Below are positions 52,790 to 60,821 of a DNA stretch of 64,000 bases, in pieces. The position numbers were made by a program, and so were the translations under genes. Origin of the DNA: an uncultured Bacteroidota bacterium (lineage in GTDB: Bacteria > Bacteroidota > Bacteroidia > Chitinophagales > LD1). Position 1 is the first letter of the stretch, and every line of letters starts with the position of its first letter. Below the pieces are notes generated by a model, which did not search any database, was not told the DNA's origin, and worked only from the letters and a program-made list of their open reading frames with translations. Where the stretch lies: the NCBI GenBank assembly GCA_903861145.1, contig CAIOTH010000042.1:34236-98235 (forward strand). The letters are read 5' to 3'.

Positions 52790-54351
52790 TTCTTTAACTT
52801 AATAATGCCCTTTTCTGCTAATTGCTTAATGTGGTTTTCATCATAATTCAACGCTGCTAAAACTGCCGAGGTATCATCGCCCAGCTCCGGCGCATTCCAG
52901 TTATTATCAAAGTTTGTTTGCTTAAATTTTAATGGCTGATTGATAGTTTTGTACTTCCCTATAGTGGGATGTTCGTTATTCAAAAACATATTCCGCTCAT
53001 TTAAATAAGGGTCATGTTCCAACTCGTTCAGTTCGTTTACCGGTGTCAGGCAAATATCTTCATTTTTGAAAAAATCAAGCCACTCCGCCCTGGTTTTAGA
53101 TTTAAATAACTGTTGCACATCGCTTTTTATTGCTTCCAACTCTTCTCCCTTTTTTAAGAAGGCCGTTGCCCAGTCTTTTCTGTTTAGCTTTTCGCAAAAA
53201 GCATTCCAAAACTTTGGCTCAAGGCTTCCCAGCGCCACGTATTTCCCATCACTGCAGGCGTAAACGTTGTAATTAGGCAAGGCACCGGTAAGCTCAAATT
53301 TGCCTCTGCCCGGTTCCTTTTTTAAACCCTGCTGATAGGCAAACTGCAAGGCCGAAAATGGCACCGAGGCATCCGTCATTGCAACATCCACAAAGTCACC
53401 TTTGCCTGTTTTTTCACGTTGGTATAACGCTGCAGTAACAGCATTCATAGCCATGTACGACCCACCGGCAATATCGGCTAACTGAAACCCCGGTATAACC
53501 GGTGCCCCGTCCGGAAGTCCTGTAATACCCAATGCACCGGCAATAGCAATGTAGTTAAGATCATGTCCCGCTGCCATCGACATAGCCGATTGCTGCCCGT
53601 AACCGGTAATAGAAACATACACCAACCTCGGATTTGTTTTCGAAAGCTCTTCGTAACCCATGCCCATTTCTTTCATTATTCCCGGCCTAAACTGCTCTAT
53701 CAAAACATCGGCATGCTTCACCAAATCACGTATAACCTGTTTACCTTCGGCGGAAAGATAATTGATAGCCAGGCTACGTTTTGAGCGGTTCAGCGATAAG
53801 TAAAACATGCTCATCCCATCAATCTTCGGTTCAAAGTCGCGCACATAATCGGGGCGGTCTGGGTCTTCAACTTTAATAACATCCGCTCCCATGTCGGCTA
53901 AAAACATAGTGGCTAAAGGGCCCGGTAAAAGGCGCGTAAAATCAATAATTCTAACTCCCGCCAGCGGGCCCTTCTTAACCGGTCGTTTAACGTAATGTGT
54001 TTCGCTGGTGGGCTTTGCACCGGTGGCTTCAAATTTTCTAAAGCATCTCGAAAACTGAATCATAGCCGCAATGTTGGACACTTTTACATTGCCAAGCATC
54101 AAAGCCATTTGCGGGTTTGCTTTGCCCGTTTCCAGGTCAACATAAATCGATGATTTGGTTCCTATCACGCAATCAGCCTTACCAACAAGGCCCGTTTGCA
54201 ATCGGCAGGCACCATTTTCAATATTAACCGTGTATTGTAAATCTTCTTCACCGTAAATATCAAAATGAAAAACGGCGCTATAACCCAAAGCCTTTTCAGC
54301 GCGAAAACGACCGGGTATAGATTCAAGTATTTGTTTGGCAGTGACTGGCAT
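52786..54351 (-). CDS. SCP2-CaiB fusion: CoA transferase/alpha-methylacyl-CoA racemase-like
   Basis: The 521-aa protein starts with an SCP2-like sterol/lipid-binding domain (about 1-115) followed by a CaiB/BaiF family III CoA-transferase domain (about 128-521). Landmarks in the latter are GVRIIDFTRLLPGPLATMFLA, the MGADVIKVE strand and GHDLNY, whose Asp264 is at the place of the catalytic Asp of the family. This fits alpha-methylacyl-CoA racemase, and the SCP2 domain may hold acyl-CoA or sterol substrates. It overlaps the WG/TPR gene by 4 bp. Confidence 0.86.
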   Translation of the reverse strand: MPVTAKQILESIPGRFRAEKALGYSAVFHFDIYGEEDLQYTVNIENGACRLQTGLVGKADCVIGTKSSIYVDLETGKANPQMALMLGNVKVSNIAAMIQFSRCFRKFEATGAKPTSETHYVKRPVKKGPLAGVRIIDFTRLLPGPLATMFLADMGADVIKVEDPDRPDYVRDFEPKIDGMSMFYLSLNRSKRSLAINYLSAEGKQVIRDLVKHADVLIEQFRPGIMKEMGMGYEELSKTNPRLVYVSITGYGQQSAMSMAAGHDLNYIAIAGALGITGLPDGAPVIPGFQLADIAGGSYMAMNAVTAALYQREKTGKGDFVDVAMTDASVPFSALQFAYQQGLKKEPGRGKFELTGALPNYNVYACSDGKYVALGSLEPKFWNAFCEKLNRKDWATAFLKKGEELEAIKSDVQQLFKSKTRAEWLDFFKNEDICLTPVNELNELEHDPYLNERNMFLNNEHPTIGKYKTINQPLKFKQTNFDNNWNAPELGDDTSAVLAALNYDENHIKQLAEKGIIKLKK

Positions 54352-54426
54352 AGCCCAAAAGTAAACTTCCTGAGTTATGGCGGGTAGTTTTAAATACCGA
54401 TTACAGGTATTTGGGGAGTAATCTAT

Positions 54427-54852
54427 TTAGTTATTCTCCGCTTCCTTCGTTTCCATGCGCTCTTTGGTTACCCATGGATATTGCGATAGCCATTTTACTC
54501 GGTTCATACGTATTTTTTCCTGTTTCCAGGTTTTAAAGCTTGCAACCCAGCCATTGGCTATCTCAAGGTTCAGGTTATCTATTGCATATAAAGTCTTCAG
54601 AAAGTGCACCGACTTTTGGTCCGGAAACATCTCTGATATATAATCACAAAAAGTATCGTCAGGCATTTCTATGCTCAATTCTAACTTATAACCAGCCATG
54701 GGACTTTCAGGCAGCCATACCGCAACATATTCCGGTGTTCTTTCGCGTATCCATACGCCGTAATAACCTGGATGGTCAGGGCTTGAGAAGAAATGCGCAT
54801 ACTGTTTGCCGTCTTGCTCAAGAGCGTCTAATTGTTCTGTTATATCTTGCAT
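54427..54852 (-). CDS. Hypothetical protein
   Basis: The start is placed at the ATG at 54852 (141 aa) because the longer frame begins with TTG. It is soluble, rich in Trp, Tyr and acidic residues (HPGYYGVWIRERTPEYVAVWLP), and has no known domain. It lies downstream of a long noncoding region (54853-55410) that may be its promoter or control region. Confidence 0.55.
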   Translation of the reverse strand: MQDITEQLDALEQDGKQYAHFFSSPDHPGYYGVWIRERTPEYVAVWLPESPMAGYKLELSIEMPDDTFCDYISEMFPDQKSVHFLKTLYAIDNLNLEIANGWVASFKTWKQEKIRMNRVKWLSQYPWVTKERMETKEAENN

Positions 54853-55126
54853 TGGGATGTTATTTGGTATGTAAAACAAAACCAATCAAGCTCTATATTC
54901 AACTACAGTTTTGCACATATGTACCTATTTCTTTTGTGAATAGTACAGTTATATGTAAGATGTCTTTCAGGTCAACCTGCAAATTCTAAGGGCTAATAAT
55001 AGGCTTGCACTCTGGCTATCACAACACTTGCAATGTAATTGCATTAAAATTGCGCTAAACACGATTTTCTGTATTTTAAAACCCTTGCGTACATAATTAC
55101 AATCCGCCACACCATTTGGCGTAGAA

Positions 55127-55156
55127 TTTGTCGGGTTTTGTCAAGTTTTGTCAACT
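55127..55156. repeat. Three tandem TTTGTC repeats, 10-bp period
   Basis: TTTGTCGGGT, TTTGTCAAGT and TTTGTCAACT follow each other without gap and end in T residues. On the minus strand the last two read GTTGACA and CTTGACA, like the pair at 14803-14822. The period is one helical turn. Confidence 0.6.
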
Positions 55157-55215
55157 TTTTAGCGCTCTAAAATTAATTCACATTATTTCCTGTAACTCGA
55201 AATTTCGAGAAAAAT

Positions 55216-55245
55216 GTAACCTTTTGTAACCCTTTGTAACCTTTT
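55216..55245. repeat. Three tandem TGTAACC repeats, 10-bp period
   Basis: TGTAACCTTT, TGTAACCCTT and TGTAACCTTT occur without gap and end in a T8-type run. They start 6 bp after the palindrome CTCGAAA-A-TTTCGAG (55196-55210), which itself is preceded by another TGTAAC. Confidence 0.6.
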
Positions 55246-55410
55246 TTTTGAGTGCACGCGCCTTAATTTACCATAACCTTAAAACCCACAACACCTCCAA
55301 TATCTGATGGTGTTATTTGGTATTATATTACGAAGGTAGTTAGTTTAAATGAGCGCAACAAGGGGTGAGGATAAGTTTTTGAAAGGCGATTTGGAGTTGG
55401 ATAGTAACGA

Positions 55411-56250
55411 CTATAATTCGCTCAACGTAAGTCTCTGGTCTTCCCGCACTCCGCGTTCGGTTTGCTTTAGGCTGCAGCACTCAATGCTTCGGTCGTGCTC
55501 AAAAAAGAAGAAGTAATTGCCTGCAATGGCTTCAGTAAGCAATGCTTGCTTCTCGTCTAAAGTTAAAAGCGGCCGGGTATCATAGGCCATAACATAAGGC
55601 AAAGGTATATGCGCCATACTGGGGAACAGATCGGCACAGTACACTATTGTTTTATCTCCCGCTTTAATAACCGGTGTAAACATCTTCTCCGTATGTCCCG
55701 ATGCTGCCCTTAAAGTGATGTTTGGGTTTATAACAGTGCTTCCTTCTTCCGCAAATTTCAGTTGCCCGCTTTCCTGTATGGGTAAAATATTTTCTTTTAA
55801 GAATGAAGCCTTCTCGCGCGCATTGGGCTTGGTTGCCCATTCCCAATGCTTTTCGTTGCTCCAGTAAGTAGCATTGGCAAATGAGGGTACAAGTTTTCCT
55901 TCCTTAGTCCTTTCAATGGCCCCTCCGCAATGGTCAAAGTGCAGGTGGGTTAACAGCACATCTGTAATATCATTTCTGCTAAAGCCCAGTTGGTTCAACG
56001 ACTTTTCAAGGCTGGCCTCGCCATGAGGCTCATAATGGCTTAAAAACTTTTCATCTTGCTTATTGCCCAGCCCGCAATCAACTAAAATAAGCTGTTTGCC
56101 ATCCTCTATTAACATACAACGCATGGCCCAGGTGCACATGTTCCTTTCATCAGGCGGGTTCAGTTTCTGCCACATGCTTTTAGGCACTACTCCAAACATA
56201 GCGCCACCATCCAACTTAAAAAATCCGGTATCTATTGTATGTAGTTTCAT
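55411..56250 (-). CDS. Metallo-beta-lactamase-fold hydrolase
   Basis: The 279-aa protein has the MBL zinc motif THLHFDHCGG (His102, His104, Asp106, His107), further ligands in ASGHTEK and YCADLFPS, and the N-terminal LVDCGLGNKQDEKF strand. It resembles the AHL-lactonase/phosphodiesterase-like branch. The substrate is unknown. No signal peptide. ribH follows its start by 6 bp on the same strand. Confidence 0.88.
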   Translation of the reverse strand: MKLHTIDTGFFKLDGGAMFGVVPKSMWQKLNPPDERNMCTWAMRCMLIEDGKQLILVDCGLGNKQDEKFLSHYEPHGEASLEKSLNQLGFSRNDITDVLLTHLHFDHCGGAIERTKEGKLVPSFANATYWSNEKHWEWATKPNAREKASFLKENILPIQESGQLKFAEEGSTVINPNITLRAASGHTEKMFTPVIKAGDKTIVYCADLFPSMAHIPLPYVMAYDTRPLLTLDEKQALLTEAIAGNYFFFFEHDRSIECCSLKQTERGVREDQRLTLSEL

Positions 56251-56255
56251 GCTGT

Positions 56256-56750
56256 TTACTTTTTCAAGTCAAACTTCAACTCAAGCATTTTTAATGTAGC
56301 CATAGCGCACTCAACACCTTTGTTGCCATGTTTACCGCCAGCCCTGTCCTTAGCCTGCTGATGGTTATTAGGGGTTATAACGCCAAAAACAAATGGTGCA
56401 CCGGTCTCCAGTCCAAGGTTCATAATAGCCGTCGAAACTGAGTTATTAATGTATATATCATGGTCTGTATCGCCTTTAATAACGCAGCCCAGGCAAATAA
56501 CGGCATCAGCCTTTTTGTATTCCCACAGCCAGCTTGCAGCGAGTGGCAATTCAAAAGCGCCGGGTACTAACTGTACCGTAATGTTCTTTTCCTTTACCCC
56601 ATGCTCCAATAAAGTCTTTACGGCCCCATCGCGCAGCGCAAAGGTTATATCCTCATTATATTCCGACACCGCTATAGCAACCTTAAATTTAGCACTATGC
56701 TTAGATGTAAACTCTTTATGGCTTGATAGGTTTTTCTGTTTTGATGACAT
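56256..56750 (-). CDS. ribH: 6,7-dimethyl-8-ribityllumazine synthase
   Basis: RibH condenses the ribityl-aminopyrimidine with a butanone phosphate in riboflavin synthesis. The protein has AVSEYNEDITFALRDGAV, the VPGAFELPLAA substrate loop, the ICLGCVIKGDTDHD motif with catalytic His and FGVITPNNHQQAKDRAGGKHGNKG. I start it at the ATG at 56750 (164 aa); the longer frame uses a TTG inside the repeat at 56771-56871. It is next to the MBL gene. Confidence 0.95.
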   Translation of the reverse strand: MSSKQKNLSSHKEFTSKHSAKFKVAIAVSEYNEDITFALRDGAVKTLLEHGVKEKNITVQLVPGAFELPLAASWLWEYKKADAVICLGCVIKGDTDHDIYINNSVSTAIMNLGLETGAPFVFGVITPNNHQQAKDRAGGKHGNKGVECAMATLKMLELKFDLKK

Positions 56751-56770
56751 ATGGTTTAGTTTAAATGCCT

Positions 56771-56871
56771 GTTCACGCAAAGCGCGCTAAGCAAATACAG
56801 CGCAAAGGCCGCAAAGCTTTTTTGTATTCTCTGCGGTTCTTTCTTTCAACCTTTGCGCACTTTGCGTGAAC
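56771..56871. repeat. Intergenic imperfect palindrome of the CGCAAAG type
   Basis: The 101-nt stretch begins GTTCACGCAAAG and ends CTTTGCGTGAAC, with further GCAAAG/CTTTGC words inside. It lies between ribH and the TPR gene. Elements built from CGCAAAG words are widely dispersed in Bacteroidota genomes. Confidence 0.75.
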
Positions 56872-56890
56872 CTGTATTAATGGCTGTTAC

Positions 56891-56922
56891 AAACAAAAAG
56901 AGGGAAATTTTCATTTCCCTCC
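56891..56922 (-). terminator. Rho-independent terminator after the TPR protein gene
   Basis: A 9-bp stem (56900-56908 with 56913-56921, loop TTTC on the plus strand) is followed, read on the minus strand, by TTTTTGTTT. It lies about 25 bp beyond the stop at 56947. Confidence 0.85.
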
Positions 56923-56946
56923 TAAATTTTTCAAATCAATTTTAAA

Positions 56947-57621
56947 TTAAACTCCGGCGCTTGCGCGGGCAATATATTTTTCAATATCGCGGCCTTCTTC
57001 GCTGGTCGGGTATTGGTCGCGTATTTTTTCATACAATTTTTTGGCATCGGTGTATTTCTTTTCTTTTTCGTAAGCTAAGCCCGTTTTGAAAAGAAAATAC
57101 GGAGTGTATTCCTTGTTATCCGAAAAGTTAGCTGCCTTTTCGTAGTATTTCACTCCTTCGTCAAACTTACCCAGTTCGGTGTAAGCATCACCTGTTGCGC
57201 TTAGTTTAAGCGCACCAATAACCGCATCATTAGTACTGAATTTATCCAGATATTTAATCGCCTCATCATACTGTTTAAGGTTAAGGCAGCAAATGCCTGC
57301 GTAATAATTAGCCAGTTTGCCCGTATTGGTCCAGCTATAGGTTTTAGCTACATCAGCAAAGCCTTTGTAAGCAGGGTTGCCATTTAAAGCCACGGCAAAC
57401 GAGTCTTTTGCAAAAGCAAACTCAGCCATGTAAATTGCTTTTTGAGCCTTTAAATTTTCATCGGGCAGGTATTTTGCATAAACATAAACCAATGCAATAA
57501 TTATAGCAACAATGGCTACGGCGCCACCTATTACTGCCTGCTGGTTATTCTCAACAAATTCTTCAATTTGCTCAATACGATCCTGAAAAGTTACTTCCGT
57601 TGATTCTAATTCTTCTGCCAT
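56947..57621 (-). CDS. Membrane-anchored TPR protein (YfgM-like)
   Basis: The 224-aa protein has one TM helix near the N-terminus (about 29-50, VIGGAVAIVAIIIALVYVYA), with the N-terminus inside, and a C-terminal TPR domain in the periplasm (LNLKQYDEAIKYLDKF, YTELGKFDEGVKYYEKA, YEKEKKYTDAKKLYEKI). This layout matches YfgM/TPR_21-like proteins linked to periplasmic chaperones. It is followed by a strong terminator. Confidence 0.85.
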   Translation of the reverse strand: MAEELESTEVTFQDRIEQIEEFVENNQQAVIGGAVAIVAIIIALVYVYAKYLPDENLKAQKAIYMAEFAFAKDSFAVALNGNPAYKGFADVAKTYSWTNTGKLANYYAGICCLNLKQYDEAIKYLDKFSTNDAVIGALKLSATGDAYTELGKFDEGVKYYEKAANFSDNKEYTPYFLFKTGLAYEKEKKYTDAKKLYEKIRDQYPTSEEGRDIEKYIARASAGV

Positions 57622-57682
57622 TTGTTTGGTTTTAACATGCCGCCTTAGCGGAAATTTTGAGGTGCGAATATAATCACTTTGT

Positions 57683-58672
57683 TTATTCCATCAAGTAAGG
57701 GTAGTCGGCTTGTGTGTATATATCCTTATACAGCTCCGAATCTTCCGGATAGGGTGAATCCTCTGCAAACTTCACGCAGTCGTCAATTTCCTTGTCCACT
57801 TTAGCTATTATTTCATCTATCTGCGCCTGTGTGGCAAACTTCTTTTTAAGTATCGTATCCAATGTGGTCTCAATGGGATCAAGCTTCTTATAACCCTCTA
57901 CTTCCTCCTTGGTGCGGTATTTGGCAGGGTCACTCATGCTGTGTCCTTTGTAGCGATAAGTGCACATTTCTAAAAACGTAGGGCCGTCGCCTTTACGGGC
58001 GCGGTCGGCAGCCCGTTCAACTGCCTCATGCACAGGTAAACACTGCATAGCATCTACCGATTCCGATGGCATATTATAAGCTTCCCCTAATGTTGATATC
58101 TTAGTTACGTTTGATGAACGGCCTACGGATGTGCCCATAGCATACCCGTTATTCTCTACCACAAAAATTACAGGTAGCTTCCACATCATAGCCATGTTGA
58201 ACGTTTCGTGCAAAGCACCCTGGCGCGCTGCACCATCTCCAAAGTAGCAAATGGTAACGTTATCCTTCTTTAAATACTGGTCGGCAAAAGCAATTCCGGC
58301 CCCTAATGGTATTTGTGCGCCCACAATGCCATGGCCCCCAAAAAAACTGTGTTCTTTCGAAAAGAAGTGCATTGAACCACCCTTACCTTTGGTGCAACCA
58401 GTTGCTTTGGCAAATAACTCTGCCATGGCTTCATTACAGGTTATTCCCTTGGCAATGGCTAATGCATGGTCCCTATATGCCGTTATCATCCGGTCGTCCG
58501 GACGTAAAGCGCTCATGGTACCGGCGGCAATAGCCTCTTGGCCAATATATAAGTGGCAAAAGCCCCTTATTTTTTGCTGGCCATACAACATTCCGGCGCG
58601 TTCTTCAAACCGGCGCATTTTCAGCATTAACTCATACCAATATAAATAGGTGTCTTTAGTTACTTTTGCCAC
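57683..58672 (-). CDS. pdhA: Pyruvate dehydrogenase E1 component, alpha subunit
   Basis: PdhA binds thiamine diphosphate in the pyruvate dehydrogenase complex. The 329-aa protein has the MITAYRDHALAIAKG region, the GGHGIVGAQIPLGAG block and the TPP motif starting GDGAARQGALHE and ending in NN of VVENNGYAMG. The RYKGHSMSDPAKYRTKEE phosphorylation-loop-type region is present. It starts at a GTG. The E1 beta gene is not adjacent, so the E1 subunits are unlinked here. It is divergent from recF. Confidence 0.95.
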   Translation of the reverse strand: MAKVTKDTYLYWYELMLKMRRFEERAGMLYGQQKIRGFCHLYIGQEAIAAGTMSALRPDDRMITAYRDHALAIAKGITCNEAMAELFAKATGCTKGKGGSMHFFSKEHSFFGGHGIVGAQIPLGAGIAFADQYLKKDNVTICYFGDGAARQGALHETFNMAMMWKLPVIFVVENNGYAMGTSVGRSSNVTKISTLGEAYNMPSESVDAMQCLPVHEAVERAADRARKGDGPTFLEMCTYRYKGHSMSDPAKYRTKEEVEGYKKLDPIETTLDTILKKKFATQAQIDEIIAKVDKEIDDCVKFAEDSPYPEDSELYKDIYTQADYPYLME

Positions 58673-58710
58673 GCTTATTCAATTTATTTTCTCAAAGGCA
58701 GCCAAAAATA

Positions 58711-59823
58711 GTGTTTCTAACCAAAATCACTCTCCTTAATTTTAAGAACCACGAAAGCCGGTCGGTTAGCTTCCAAAAGAAGATTAACTGCATTATTGGC
58801 AACAACGGCGTTGGTAAAACCAACCTGCTCGATGCTATTTACTACCTGTGCCTAACCAAAAGCTACTTTAATAGCACCGACCAACAGAATATCCAATTCG
58901 GCAAAGACTTTTTTAGGTTAGAAGGGAAATTGACAAGGAATAACGAGCTCTTTGACATTGTTTATAAGCTGGCAGCCAACAAAAGGAAGGAGTTGATTGT
59001 AAACGATACCCCCTTGCCAAAATTGAGCGACCACATCGGTAATTTCCCCGCCATCATCATTTCGCCCGACGATAGCCAGCTTATTTTGGGAAGTAGCGAG
59101 GAGAGGAGGCGTTTTCTCGATAACACCATTTCGCAGGTCTATCATGAATATCTCGACCAACTTATTGCTTACAATAAGATATTGGCCCAGCGCAATGCTG
59201 CCCTAAAACGCTTTGCCGAAACCCGGCAGGTAGACCGCCAGTTAATTGAAACCTACGATCAGCAGTTAATTGGTTTGGGAAATAAAATTTACGAAGCGCG
59301 CAAAATTGTAATAGGTAAACTCTACCCCATCTTTCAGCGGTATTATAAGCAGTTAAGTTTCGAGCGCGAGGCTGTAAGTTTTGTTTATAACAGCCAGCTA
59401 AACGATACCCCGTTTAATGAGCTACTAAAGCGCAGCTTCGACCGCGATGTAATGCTGCAACGCACCGACGTAGGAATTCATAAAGATGACATTGAATTTT
59501 TTCTGACACCTATTGGCGCCGACGCAAAACCGGACTCCAGTGTTAAGATCAAACGATTCGGCTCACAAGGTCAGCAGAAGAGTTTTATCATCTCCATCAA
59601 ATTTGCACAATACGATTTTATAAGGCGCAACAAAGAGTTTAAACCCTTTTTGCTGATTGACGATATTTTTGATAAGCTCGATAACGACCGCAGCCAAAAA
59701 TTAGTTGAATTGATTGCCGGTGAAGATTTCGGACAAGTTTTTCTAACCGATACCGATGATGTGCATATAAATGAAGTGCTGAAAGGAAAAGAGAAACTTT
59801 TTGATATTATCCGGGTGCTTTAA
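58711..59823 (+). CDS. recF: DNA replication and repair protein RecF
   Basis: RecF is an SMC-like ATPase that loads RecA at gaps through RecOR. The protein has Walker A GNNGVGKTN at 30-38, the arm region with DQQLIGLGNKIYEARK and the C-terminal signature and Walker B (GSQGQQKSF, LLIDDIFDKLD). I place the start at the GTG at 58711 (370 aa), which gives the usual short N-terminus; an upstream TTG at 58666 would add residues not seen in the family and overlap pdhA. dnaA/dnaN are not nearby. Confidence 0.93.
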   Translation: MFLTKITLLNFKNHESRSVSFQKKINCIIGNNGVGKTNLLDAIYYLCLTKSYFNSTDQQNIQFGKDFFRLEGKLTRNNELFDIVYKLAANKRKELIVNDTPLPKLSDHIGNFPAIIISPDDSQLILGSSEERRRFLDNTISQVYHEYLDQLIAYNKILAQRNAALKRFAETRQVDRQLIETYDQQLIGLGNKIYEARKIVIGKLYPIFQRYYKQLSFEREAVSFVYNSQLNDTPFNELLKRSFDRDVMLQRTDVGIHKDDIEFFLTPIGADAKPDSSVKIKRFGSQGQQKSFIISIKFAQYDFIRRNKEFKPFLLIDDIFDKLDNDRSQKLVELIAGEDFGQVFLTDTDDVHINEVLKGKEKLFDIIRVL

Positions 59824-59950
59824 ACTAAATCCGCTTCTACCTTTTATCTGAATTTTTTTTGCAGCGACCGTGGCATTATTGTTACTATAATGAGAGGTGC
59901 TGCTTTTACTTTTGCCGAAAAACAATACTTTTACGCGATTAACAAAATGA

Positions 59951-60808
59951 ATGTCAGCAAGCGATAAAGACGAAAATTGGTCACAAATTATCAGGCCTAC
60001 CGGTGGATTTTCAGCCTTTAATATTGTTGAATTATGGCGGTACAGGGATTTAATTATCCTGTTTGTAAAACGGGATTTTGTTTCTGTTTATAAGCAAACT
60101 GTGTTAGGGCCATTATGGCATATAATACAGCCTTTATTCACCACTGCGGTTTACGTGATGTTTGGCGCTTTCGTTAAAATCGAATACGGTGGTATTCCTC
60201 CGGTTCTATTTTGCCTTTCCGGCGTTGTAATCTGGAACTACTTCTCATCCTGCCTGGTAAAAACCTCATCAACCTTTGTAGGCAATGCCAATATTTTTGG
60301 TAAGGTATATTTTCCCCGGCTTTGCATTCCAATTTCGATTGTCATTTCAAACTTAATGAGCTTCTTCATTCAGTTGTCACTACTCATTCCGGTGCTTGTA
60401 TATTGCAAATTTGTAAAGCACGCCGGTATTGAGCCTAACGTGTATTTACTAGCCTTTCCGGTTTTAATGGTTCTGTTAGCTATGCTTGGCCTGGGGTTCG
60501 GGTTGATAGTATCATCATTAACCGTTCGTTACCGCGATCTTGTTTACTTTATTAATTTCGGTATTCAACTAGCCATTTACACCACCCCGGTTATTTATCC
60601 GCTTTCAATGCTTAAAGGAAAAGCCGTGCTTATAACCTCGATTAACCCGGTTACTCCGTTTATCGAAATTTTCAGATATTCTTTATTGGGACAAGGAACA
60701 TTTAGTTTGCCAGCTGTTTTATATGGCGTTATTTTTAGTGTGGTAATTCTTATTATCGGCATGATAGTGTTCAGCAGGTTCGAACGCGATTTTATGGATA
60801 CGGTTTAA
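59951..60808 (+). CDS. ABC-2 polysaccharide exporter permease (Wzm-like)
   Basis: The 285-aa permease of the ABC-2/Wzm type has six TM segments, the RDLIILFVKRDFVSVYKQTVLGPLW amphipathic entry helix and the TVRYRDL loop near residue 190. It exports lipid-linked O-antigen or a similar glycan with the ATPase downstream (13-bp gap). The start ATG is at 59951; a TACTTTTG box at 59907-59914 resembles a Bacteroidota -7 element. Confidence 0.92.
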   Translation: MSASDKDENWSQIIRPTGGFSAFNIVELWRYRDLIILFVKRDFVSVYKQTVLGPLWHIIQPLFTTAVYVMFGAFVKIEYGGIPPVLFCLSGVVIWNYFSSCLVKTSSTFVGNANIFGKVYFPRLCIPISIVISNLMSFFIQLSLLIPVLVYCKFVKHAGIEPNVYLLAFPVLMVLLAMLGLGFGLIVSSLTVRYRDLVYFINFGIQLAIYTTPVIYPLSMLKGKAVLITSINPVTPFIEIFRYSLLGQGTFSLPAVLYGVIFSVVILIIGMIVFSRFERDFMDTV

Positions 60809-60821
60809 TATTTAATGGCTC

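Larger units (their letters stand above)
54853..55410. other. Noncoding region with two phased repeat arrays and a palindrome
   Basis: The 558-bp gap, upstream of the hypothetical at 54427-54852 and downstream of the MBL gene, has no convincing gene. It holds three TTTGTC-type repeats (55127-55156, 10-bp period), a CTCGAAA-A-TTTCGAG palindrome (55196-55210) and three TGTAACC-type repeats (55216-55245, 10-bp period) followed by a T-run. Confidence 0.6.

Noticed and set aside
54853..55410. Replication origin
   Set aside because: The region is AT-rich with ordered repeats and recF is 3 kb away, but there are no DnaA boxes that I can see and dnaA/dnaN are absent.
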